Below, in pieces: positions 6,898 through 12,247 of a stretch of 12,334 nucleotides of DNA. The notes beneath the pieces are model-generated. The model did no database searches and was not told the origin of the DNA. It was given only the letters and a program-made list of their open reading frames with translations. The stretch's first letter is position 1, and each line of letters begins with the position of its first letter. Origin of the DNA: an uncultured Clostridia bacterium (GTDB lineage: Bacteria > Bacillota_A > Clostridia > TANB77 > CAG-508); assembly GCA_947624725.1 (NCBI GenBank), contig CANQLP010000032.1, forward strand, positions 1-12,334, given 5' to 3'. The position numbers and the translations under genes are program-made.

Positions 6898-6933
6898 AAA
6901 GTGCACATTAGGAACGCTAAATATGTGCACTTT
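6898..6933. promoter_or_regulatory. GTGCAC inverted repeat upstream of the helicase promoter
   Basis: AAAGTGCACAT (6898-6908) and ATGTGCACTTT (6923-6933) are perfect 11-bp arms separated by 14 bases. The site lies 24 bases upstream of the helicase -35 box and just downstream of the broken gene at 6935-7261. It could be an operator for the helicase promoter or the former terminator of the broken gene. The sequence does not decide between them. Confidence 0.4.
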
Positions 6934-6934
6934 A

Positions 6935-7261
6935 TGCCACTTTTACCTGTATCTATTATTTCTTGTACAAAAGGTGTAGCAATTTTCTCATAATCTTCTT
7001 TACTTATTGAATGTGATTCTATTCTTGTATCTATTTATTTTTCATTAAATATAATTTTTACATCTACAGTAATGTCCTCATCATCTAGCTGACTTTCAAA
7101 ATTTAAATATTTAATTTTAGCTGAATAATTAATTTTTTTAAATTATTTATTTCTTCTTTCATTTTTTCAGGATAATCAAAATACAATAACATAAAAGTCA
7201 ACCAAAAAGCATTATAAGTATTTTAAAACTTTTGCACATCTTTACCGTACCCAATGTACAC
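6935..7261 (-). pseudogene. Degraded gene of unknown family (two stops, one frameshift)
   Basis: On the minus strand a protein-like reading starts at GTG 7261 (VYIGYGKDVQKF), hits TAA at 7225-7223, and resumes as NTYNAFWLTFMLLYFDYPEK and MKEEINNLKK. It changes frame in the A-run near 7134-7141, continues as INYSAKIKYLNFESQLDDED and ITVDVKIIFNEK, meets TAA at 7037-7035, and goes on IDTRIESHSISKEDYEKIAT to about 6935. Correcting the three lesions gives roughly 105 residues of balanced composition. I do not recognise the family. It follows the PH-domain gene with no gap and may once have been its operon partner. The N-terminus and C-terminus are uncertain. Confidence 0.55.
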
Positions 7262-7264
7262 TTT

Positions 7265-7654
7265 CTAGTGAACATCATCTAAATCATCATCATCTTCACT
7301 TTCTGAAAAAACTTCTCTACCTGTTACTCTTTTTCTATCTCTTTGTTCTTCTGCCATTTTTGAAATTTTTTCTTTAACTTCAAATGAATTTTTTATATCA
7401 ACTATATTAAATTCTGGAGTTGTCCTATCAGCTGAGCAACAATGAATTGTTCCTACCCCAAATATTCTTTGCCAAAATGAGCGTTTTAATGTTGTATCCA
7501 TTATTCTATACAATTTTATCTCCTCTTGTTTTGTAGATAAGAAACCTGTATCTATCAATATTTTATCCTCTAAAAGTGTATATTTTGTAAAAGATAATGG
7601 CAAACCAAATATTGGTCTTTTTCTATCTTTCCAAATTATTTTTAATTCTCCCAT
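7265..7654 (-). CDS. Bacterial PH-domain (DUF304-like) protein
   Basis: 129 residues. Residues 4-100 match the bacterial pleckstrin-homology type domain common in Clostridia: IIWKDRKRPIFGLPLSFTKY, TLLEDKILIDTGFLSTKQEE, IKLYRIMDTTL, WQRIFGVGTIHC. The family is thought to form oligomeric beta-sandwich rings, and a few members are envelope-associated; no enzyme activity is known. This one has no transmembrane segment, so it is probably cytoplasmic. The tail is strongly acidic (SESEDDDDLDDVH) and looks disordered. ATG 7654 is forced because a TGA lies in frame three codons upstream. Unusually, the only strong Shine-Dalgarno (AGGGGG) is about 35 bases away, with a hairpin between. The degraded gene at 6935-7261 follows directly. 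Confidence 0.85.
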   Translation of the reverse strand: MGELKIIWKDRKRPIFGLPLSFTKYTLLEDKILIDTGFLSTKQEEIKLYRIMDTTLKRSFWQRIFGVGTIHCCSADRTTPEFNIVDIKNSFEVKEKISKMAEEQRDRKRVTGREVFSESEDDDDLDDVH

Positions 7655-7720
7655 ATAATCTCAGTCAAGCAATAAAACTTGACTTTGCCCCCTTTCAAAT
7701 TAATAATTTTCTTTTACTTC

Positions 7721-7729
7721 ATTATAACA
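7721..7729 (-). promoter_or_regulatory. Extended -10 promoter of the PH-domain gene
   Basis: On the minus strand the sequence TGTTATAAT (7729-7721) is a perfect extended -10 box. The hexamer 17 bases upstream, TAGCCA, is a weak -35. The start would be near 7714, about 60 bases before the ATG. Confidence 0.5.
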
Positions 7730-7808
7730 TTAAAATCAAGTTTTGGCTATATTTTATAATTTAGTTTTTCAAAATTGTATTTACTTTTTTAATTAACCTA
7801 TTATATAT

Positions 7809-8339
7809 TTAATTCGAAATATCTCTACTAAATTCTCCATTTTTATAATATAAGCTGTCTCCAATGCTTGTCCAAAAAGGAATTAAAGAATTAGGAACTT
7901 TTATTAAATCCTTTTTATTCTCCCCATATTCTAAAACTGAGTAATCATCATTTTTTTCTTTTAATTCATATTTAGTATTTGGAGCAATTTCTGATATTTT
8001 ACTCTCTTTAATAAACTGATTTTTAATATCTTCATATTCTTTAACACCAATTAAACTATCTAAAAATTCTTGAGTTAATTTTTCATCAATTATATATTTC
8101 CCATCTTTATATCTAAGAACAGTATCATTCCCAATCTTTTTTAAAATTTCTTTTGAAATACTCTTTTTTACAATTTTATTATTTTTTGTATTCTGCAAAT
8201 ATGCTCCATCTTCCACTATATCAACTACTTGATATAAAGTTTCTTCATTTTTCAAATTATTATCTAAAAAATCACTTAATTCTTTTACAAAATCTTTAAT
8301 ATAATTAATTTGTTTTGAATTATTTAAAAATAAATCCAT
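7809..8339 (-). CDS. Unrecognised protein with two similar beta-rich halves
   Basis: 176 residues, no signal peptide and no membrane segment. The first 35 residues look helical. After that two segments of about 50 residues resemble each other: one from LYQVVDIVEDGAYL to VLRYKDGKYIIDE (about 40-91), the other from KYELKEKNDDYSVLEYG to SLYYKNGEFSRDI (about 123-174). Each has a strand pair, a central I-x-x-x-(I/L) segment and a final Y-K-(D/N)-G-(K/E)-(Y/F) hairpin. They look like an internal duplication of a small beta-barrel, in general appearance like DUF3006-type modules. I cannot name the family. ATG 8339 has GGAG 14 bases upstream, longer than usual, and a TGA closes the frame further up. 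It is flanked by gaps of 150 bases or more, so it is likely monocistronic. Confidence 0.65.
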   Translation of the reverse strand: MDLFLNNSKQINYIKDFVKELSDFLDNNLKNEETLYQVVDIVEDGAYLQNTKNNKIVKKSISKEILKKIGNDTVLRYKDGKYIIDEKLTQEFLDSLIGVKEYEDIKNQFIKESKISEIAPNTKYELKEKNDDYSVLEYGENKKDLIKVPNSLIPFWTSIGDSLYYKNGEFSRDISN

Positions 8340-8370
8340 ATTCTTTTTTCACACTCCATTTCTTTTAATT

Positions 8371-8417
8371 GTTTGCCACACGAAATTTTCAGCTATGAAA
8401 ATCTCTGTGCAGCTTTA
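8371..8417. repeat. Decayed fragment of the 129-bp hairpin repeat
   Basis: About 47 bases match positions 797-843 of the complete copies, with CGAAATTTTCAGCTATGAAA in place of CGAGATTTTCAGTTATGAAA. The flanking parts, including the GATTA-loop stem, are missing. It lies directly upstream of the 176-residue gene, within what must be its promoter region. Confidence 0.6.
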
Positions 8418-8457
8418 AGAATATTCAAATTTAATAAAATCTTCTATAATATTTCTT

Positions 8458-8488
8458 AAAGAGTATCCTTTAAAAGAGAATACTCTTT
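8458..8488 (-). terminator. Probable terminator of the dehydrogenase gene
   Basis: AAAGAGTAT (8458-8466) and ATACTCTTT (8480-8488) form a perfect 9-bp stem with a 13-base loop, starting 9 bases beyond the stop codon at 8497. It is A+T rich and no clear T-run follows on the minus strand, so it is a moderate candidate. Confidence 0.5.
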
Positions 8489-8496
8489 TAAAAATT

Positions 8497-9441
8497 TTAC
8501 CCTTTATATTGACCGCCATTTATGTGCATTACTTGACCTGTAACATAAGAAGAATCATCACTTGCTAAATATATGAATAATGGTGCAATTTCATAAGGAT
8601 GGCCAGCTCTTCCCATTGGAGCATCTGAACCTAGTGTTGGTATTTTTTCAGCTTCCCAACAAGCTGGTTGTAATGGAGTCCAAAATACACCTGGTGATAC
8701 TGCGTTTACTCTTATATTCTTATTAGCTAAATTTGTCGCCAATGATCTTGTAAAACCTACAATTGCACCTTTACTAGTTACATAATCAATTAATTCTGGT
8801 TCACCTTGAAATGTTGTTATCGAAGTTACATTTATAATACTCGAACCTGGTAACATATGTTTTAAAGCTCTTTTTGTTAAGTAAAACATTGAATATATAT
8901 TTGTTTTCATTGTTAAATCAAATTGTTCATCTTTAATATCAAGCAAACTTTTCTGTTGAAACTGAACACCTGCATTATTCACAAGAATATCAATTTTTCC
9001 AAATTTTTTCATTGTTTCATCCACAATTTTATCACAGAATGTGGTTTCTTTAATATCTCCAGCCATTAAATAACAAGTTCCACCCATTCTTTGAATAAAT
9101 GACTTTGTTTCTTCTGCATCTTGATGTTCATTATAATAAACAATTACTATTTTTGCACCTTCTTTTGCAAATCCAACAGCAACCGCTCTACCTATTCCAG
9201 AATCTCCCCCAGTTATTATTGCAACCTTATTCATAAGCTTTCCAGCTGGTCTATAACAAGGATTGTTAAAAATAGGTCTAGGCTCCATTAAATATTCAAG
9301 ACCTGGCTGTTTATCTTGATGTTGTGGTGGGAATTCCAACTTATAATTCTTGCAAATTAAGCCATAACCTCTCTCATTTACATATTTCAAACCATAATCA
9401 TCTTGGCCATTATGGTTTGTATTGTAATATTCATAATCCAT
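8497..9441 (-). CDS. Short-chain dehydrogenase/reductase, general-stress-protein-39-like
   Basis: 314 residues from the chosen start. It is an NAD(P)-dependent SDR with an N-terminal extension of about 70 residues, as in the YdaD/YhxC/YghA group (YdaD is GSP39), not a bare 250-residue classical SDR. Visible signature: cofactor loop TGGDSGIG (77-84), NNAG (155-158), structural Asn in TNIYS, catalytic Ser in INVTS (about 207) and YVTSK with Y220 and K224. The C-terminal SPGVFWTPLQ and GQVMHINGG are typical. The natural substrate is unknown, although such proteins are often stress-linked or act on aldehydes. The ATG at 9441 is preferred because GAGGTG sits 6-7 bases before it, whereas the in-frame GTG at 9450 is part of that ribosome site. 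A terminator-like hairpin follows. It is intact and apparently monocistronic. Confidence 0.9.
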   Translation of the reverse strand: MDYEYYNTNHNGQDDYGLKYVNERGYGLICKNYKLEFPPQHQDKQPGLEYLMEPRPIFNNPCYRPAGKLMNKVAIITGGDSGIGRAVAVGFAKEGAKIVIVYYNEHQDAEETKSFIQRMGGTCYLMAGDIKETTFCDKIVDETMKKFGKIDILVNNAGVQFQQKSLLDIKDEQFDLTMKTNIYSMFYLTKRALKHMLPGSSIINVTSITTFQGEPELIDYVTSKGAIVGFTRSLATNLANKNIRVNAVSPGVFWTPLQPACWEAEKIPTLGSDAPMGRAGHPYEIAPLFIYLASDDSSYVTGQVMHINGGQYKG

Positions 9442-9450
9442 TATTTTCAC

Positions 9451-9807
9451 CTCAATTATCTATATTCAAAATAAATATTTTGGTGAATATTTTATTAAAT
9501 TTTAACTTTTGGGGACTTTTTTGGTCTAGATTAAACCTAAGATTTTAAATTTCTTTGAAGCTTTTAAATTAAAACTCTAAATTAAATCTTGATATATGAT
9601 ATCATACTTTAATTTAAAATGCAACTACTTTTTTATCAAAAAAAAACACAGAAGGACAATCCTTATTACTATTCATAACAGGAATTTAATCATATACAAG
9701 ACAAGTAACCATACAAGACCTTTTTATAAGTTTTAACGCACAGAGCGCACATAGGGGACAGTCCTTAAACAATAGAAAAACAAATCGGAAAGCCTTAATA
9801 TTAGCTA
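9451..9807. other. AT-rich spacer upstream of the dehydrogenase, no gene seen
   Basis: I find no ORF with a ribosome site on either strand. The dehydrogenase promoter must lie here, but no hexamer pair is convincing. Visible landmarks are a perfect 12-bp palindrome TATGATATCATA (9595-9606), a small AAGGA-caa-TCCTT hairpin (9652-9664), and one GGGGACAGTCCTTAA REP-like motif (9754-9768). Confidence 0.5.
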
Positions 9808-9936
9808 TACTTTAACATTTCTCTTTGGCTTTCCGTGAATTTGTTCGCCGCGCGAGATTTTCAGTTATGAAAATCTCTGTGCATCTTTGCGCGTAGCGCT
9901 TTTGTATAATAGGAAAGGATTACTTTCCTATTATAC
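9808..9936. repeat. 129-bp hairpin repeat, copy 2
   Basis: It matches 761-889 at 127 of 129 positions. The two differences are G9904 and C9936, which pair with each other at the base of the 14-bp GATTA-loop stem (A and T in copy 1). Immediately upstream, CGGAAAGCC (9785-9793) is an inverted match to GGCTTTCCG within the repeat, which could extend the foldback in this copy only. Confidence 0.85.
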
Positions 9937-9944
9937 AAGTTTTT

Positions 9945-10055
9945 AAATGAACACAGAGGGACACTCCTTAAATGTTCAAATATTAAATTTATATATCTAA
10001 AAAATAATATATTTAACTTTTGAACATTTAAGGAATGTCCCCATAGTGTTCATTT
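9945..10055. repeat. Inverted repeat with 36-bp arms carrying GGGACA motifs
   Basis: The left arm begins AAATGAACAC and contains GGGACACTCCTTAAATG (9945-9980). The right arm (10019-10055) is its inverse, with a few mismatches and one extra base. The arms are separated by 38 A+T-rich bases. It would form a long hairpin. The arms use the same GGGACA/TTAAGG vocabulary as the REP-like units at 12208-12334, so it is probably two units placed head to head. Confidence 0.7.
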
Positions 10056-10068
10056 ATTTAAACTTAGT

Positions 10069-10421
10069 AAGGTCTGTCCCTCTGTATTTATTTAAGAAAC
10101 GCTCTGTCATTTAAAGACTATCCATAATGCTCATAAAAAAATTTGAATAATAATAAAATTTAAGTGGAGGGCGAATGTAGAGTTTTTGGCGTTTGGATTT
10201 GTTAATTTTTTTAATGAGGGATGTTCAAAAACGTTTGAAAGAGGCTCGTTAAAAAAATGTTACAAATCCAGCGACAAAAAGCTCGTGCCGAGACCGTAAC
10301 GAAAATTTTCATTGTTATTCAAATTTTATATTTCTAAATATTTATATGTCTGTGAATTATAATTTAAAGACATTCCTTTATGTTCAATAATAAACATTTT
10401 AAGGACTGTCCCTTTTGTTCA
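10069..10421. repeat. Long direct repeat, left copy (353 bp)
   Basis: From AAGGTCTGTCCCTCTG to CCCTTTTGTTCAC this segment matches 11894-12247 with only a handful of substitutions and a one-base indel. It includes the second 188-bp palindrome, which is identical in both copies. The pair brackets the PemK-like toxin and small RNA region. Confidence 0.8.
10139..10326. repeat. 188-bp palindromic element, copy 2
   Basis: It is base-for-base the same as 11965-12152 as far as I can read. Its terminal inverted repeats are AAATTTGAATAATAATAAAA and the complementary ...TTATTCAAATTT. Nested arms GGATTTG/CAAATCC and AATGAG/CTCGTT lead to a TTCAAA-AACG-TTTGAA tip, so almost the whole element can fold as one long imperfect hairpin. 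It has no coding capacity. Confidence 0.8.
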
Positions 10422-10453
10422 CATCTTACCGTCAAATAACAGATGTGTTTTTT
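10420..10453 (+). terminator. Rho-independent terminator-like hairpin
   Basis: CACATCT (10420-10426) and AGATGTG (10441-10447) form a 7-bp stem with a 14-base loop, followed by TTTTTT. The T-run is on the + strand, yet no gene lies upstream. It may end stray transcription from the repeat or shield the toxin locus. Confidence 0.5.
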
Positions 10454-10659
10454 ATTTTTATTTGCTCAAAATTATCACAAGTATAATTAAGGCAAATACT
10501 ATAATAGTTTCGGCAATTAAACCAAACATATTAACGATTATAAAAACTATTTTAATCAAAATTACGTTTTAAATATAAATAAAAACTTTTTAAGTCATTT
10601 AATAGCTGTGAATAGTAACGTTTTCATTATAATTTTTTATATTTTATAGAACAAGTGTG

Positions 10660-10688
10660 TTGCTTTTTATATAAAAATGTAGTATTAT
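10660..10688 (+). promoter_or_regulatory. Predicted sigma-A promoter of the toxin locus
   Basis: TTGCTT (10660-10665), a 17-base spacer, and TATTAT (10683-10688). Transcription would start near 10695 and give a leader of about 120 bases before the TTG start. The leader holds three inverted repeats: 10696-10720, 10727-10741 (GCTTAT-TTT-ATAAGC), and ATCTTA/TAAGAT (10761-10766 with 10795-10800), the last ending two bases before GGAGG. Confidence 0.6.
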
Positions 10689-10814
10689 TAGTAAAGAACT
10701 TTTCTATTAATAGATAGTTCAAGAAAGCTTATTTTATAAGCAGATTATGATTGAATATGTATCTTATATACAAAAATATATAAAATACAGTATTTAAGAT
10801 TAGGAGGTTTTAAT

Positions 10815-11036
10815 TTGGACATATATTCTCAAAATATTTATGAAATAGTCGAAAATAATATAAGAAAGCATGTTCTGATTATATATAATATATCTGAAAA
10901 TCATTATGTAGGATTAACAGTTTATACTACTAAATCTGATAATCTAACATATATAGACTCTATAAATAAATTTGTTGATATCAATGATTTACAGGAATAT
11001 ACTAAGAGAAATATCAAACGGATTAGTTTATGTTAA
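10815..11036 (+). CDS. N-terminal piece of a frameshifted PemK/MazF-like toxin protein
   Basis: 73 residues starting at TTG 10815, with a strong GGAGG (10803-10807) 7 bases upstream. RKHVLIIYNISENHYVGLTV and YTTKSDN weakly recall the strand pattern of a PemK-type fold (R-P-A-L-V-I-x-N...T-S) but lack its GSE and RP signature. The frame ends at TAA 11036 after KRNIKRISLC. In the +1 frame the text continues naturally as EISNGLVYVKGKFLKLNNKD, so this is best read as the first part of one protein of about 244 residues, broken by a single-base insertion somewhere between 10966 and 11036. The alternative is a separate antitoxin-like protein overlapping the toxin gene. I favour the frameshift because the downstream frame has no ribosome site. 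Confidence 0.6.
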   Translation: MDIYSQNIYEIVENNIRKHVLIIYNISENHYVGLTVYTTKSDNLTYIDSINKFVDINDLQEYTKRNIKRISLC

Positions 11037-11550
11037 AGGTAAATTTTTGAAGTTAAACAATAAAGATTTTTCTTATATCTTAAAACTTTTAAAAGAATCC
11101 TTAATTCAAAAACTAAGCAAAGAAATTGATTATAAGAATATCGAAAAAATTAAATATTTAAAATGGTGTTATGATAAATTGTTATTAAACGATAATAATA
11201 TAAAAAACTCTATTTTAAAACCTGGTTCTATTTGCTGGGTTGATTTCGGACAAAATATTGGTTCAGAATTAAGAAAATTAAGACCTGCTATATTATGGCG
11301 TTCTTCTGCTGATAAAAAAATGTGGACAGTAATCCCTTTAAGTAGCAAATGCTATAATGATAAGTATTATTTTCATTGTGATATAAATGGATTACCTCAT
11401 AGTACTGCAAAATTAGAATCTATGACTAATTTTAGTTATAAAAGATTAAGAGAACCATTTTTCAATAATAAAAAAATAGCTCATTTATCTGAAAATGACT
11501 ATTCAAATATTTTAGTATCTTTAAAAAAATATTACACTTTTAAAGATTAA
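10972..11550 (+). CDS. PemK/MazF-like endoribonuclease toxin domain (frameshifted gene)
   Basis: The C-terminal 110 residues carry the PemK/MazF signature: LKPGSICWVDFGQNIGSE, then LRKLRPAILWR, then WTVIPLSSK (S in place of the usual T of PLTS). These toxins cut mRNA and are normally held by a protein antitoxin encoded just upstream; no MazE/PemI-like gene is visible. In the segment that usually reads Q-x-R-T-(I/V)-(D/S) this protein has ESMTNFSYKRL, so the catalytic Arg seems to be replaced by Thr and activity is doubtful. Residues 10-80 are helical and continue the protein begun at 10815. The apparent start at 10972 (TTG) has no ribosome site and is not believed. The -35 of a small RNA promoter begins 15 bases after the stop. 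Confidence 0.75.
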   Translation: MLISMIYRNILREISNGLVYVKGKFLKLNNKDFSYILKLLKESLIQKLSKEIDYKNIEKIKYLKWCYDKLLLNDNNIKNSILKPGSICWVDFGQNIGSELRKLRPAILWRSSADKKMWTVIPLSSKCYNDKYYFHCDINGLPHSTAKLESMTNFSYKRLREPFFNNKKIAHLSENDYSNILVSLKKYYTFKD

Positions 11551-11564
11551 TTTAGCCAAAAATC

Positions 11565-11593
11565 TTGACTCTTACCTAAAAATATCTTATAAT
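11565..11593 (+). promoter_or_regulatory. Near-consensus promoter of candidate small RNA 1
   Basis: TTGACT (11565-11570), a 17-base spacer, and a perfect TATAAT (11588-11593). This is the best promoter in the window, and no ORF follows it. The start would be near 11600. Confidence 0.75.
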
Positions 11594-11599
11594 ATAATT

Positions 11600-11672
11600 A
11601 CATTTAGAGTTGCACATCGAAAGATGTGGAAGTTGTTTTTCAAAGACTAGGTTAACTTAGTCTTTGCTTTTT
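11600..11672 (+). ncRNA. Candidate small RNA 1 downstream of the toxin gene
   Basis: A predicted transcript of about 73 bases, bounded by a near-consensus promoter and an intrinsic terminator. Its 5' half holds GTTGCACATC-GAAA-GATGTGG: a 6-bp stem CACATC/GATGTG closed by a GAAA (GNRA) tetraloop. Its 3' half is the terminator hairpin CAAAGACTA/TAGTCTTTG with CTTTTTG after it. The motif ATTACATTTA..GTTGCACAT...ATGTGG recurs 110 bases downstream. I recognise no known RNA family. The position next to an antitoxin-less PemK-like gene invites the idea of a regulatory or antitoxin RNA, which is inference only. Confidence 0.5.
11641..11672 (+). terminator. Intrinsic terminator of small RNA 1
   Basis: CAAAGACTA (11641-11649) and TAGTCTTTG (11658-11666) form a 9-bp stem with an 8-base loop, followed by CTTTTT. 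It could also end transcription coming through from the toxin gene. Confidence 0.7.
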
Positions 11673-11700
11673 GTAATAATATTTTTTTACTTGCATATAC

Positions 11701-11790
11701 TATAATTACATTTAATGTTGCACATTTAAATGTGGTTAGTTCGTTTATAAACGCTTAAAAATCCCTCAAATAAAGAGGGATTTTCTATTT
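11701..11790 (+). ncRNA. Candidate small RNA 2, tandem relative of small RNA 1
   Basis: TATAAT at 11701-11706 is followed by the same ATTACATTTA..GTTGCACAT...ATGTGG block. The hairpin is CACATT-TA-AATGTG here, so the closing C-G pair of copy 1 has become T-A with pairing kept. No good -35 lies 17 bases upstream, so the promoter is weaker than that of copy 1. A second palindrome, CGTTTATAAACG (11742-11753), comes next. The transcript, starting near 11713, would end at the strong terminator 11758-11790, giving about 75 bases. Confidence 0.4.
11758..11790 (+). terminator. Strong Rho-independent terminator
   Basis: AAAATCCCTC (11758-11767), a 7-base loop, GAGGGATTTT (11775-11784), then CTATTTT. 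The 10-bp stem has five G/C pairs, making it the most stable terminator in the window. Because the A-run precedes and the T-run follows, it can act on both strands. Confidence 0.8.
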
Positions 11791-11893
11791 TCTTGTCGAC
11801 TCATCTATCTCCTTTATTCGCCACTTAGTTAACATTCTTTTTATCTTATACTTGCATTTCTATACAGAGAGACAATCTCTTAAATGAACATTT

Positions 11894-12247
11894 AAGGACT
11901 GTCCCTCTGTATTTATTTAAGAAACTACTCTGTCATTTAAAGACTATCCATAATACTCATAAAAAAATTTGAATAATAATAAAATTTAAGTGGAGGGCGA
12001 ATGTAGAGTTTTTGGCGTTTGGATTTGTTAATTTTTTTAATGAGGGATGTTCAAAAACGTTTGAAAGAGGCTCGTTAAAAAAATGTTACAAATCCAGCGA
12101 CAAAAAGCTCGTGCCGAGACCGTAACGAAAATTTTCATTGTTATTCAAATTTTATATTTCTAAATATTTATATATGTGTGAATTATAATTTAAAGACATT
12201 CCTTTATGTTCAAAAATGAACATTTTAAGGACTGTCCCTAATGTTCA
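11894..12247. repeat. Long direct repeat, right copy (354 bp)
   Basis: This is the counterpart of 10069-10421 in the same orientation, starting AAGGACTGTCCCTCTG and ending CCCTAATGTTCAC. Differences are few, for example GCTC against TACTC at about 11926 and ATGTCTGTG against ATATGTGTG at about 12171. Confidence 0.8.
11965..12152. repeat. 188-bp palindromic element, copy 3
   Basis: Identical to the element at 10139-10326 and in the same orientation, with the same nested foldback arms. The identity suggests recent duplication or gene conversion of the whole 353-bp block. Confidence 0.8.

Noticed and set aside
9324..9548. 74-residue + strand ORF opposite the start of the dehydrogenase
   Set aside because: It overlaps a confident gene in antisense, has no ribosome site and no recognisable sequence.
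10660..11790. A canonical type III (ToxIN-like) toxin-antitoxin system
   Set aside because: The toxin carries the PemK/MazF signature, not that of ToxN, CptN or TenpN. The tandem repeated RNAs lie after the gene with separate promoters rather than in an upstream repeat array. Only the broader RNA-partner idea is kept, as a finding.
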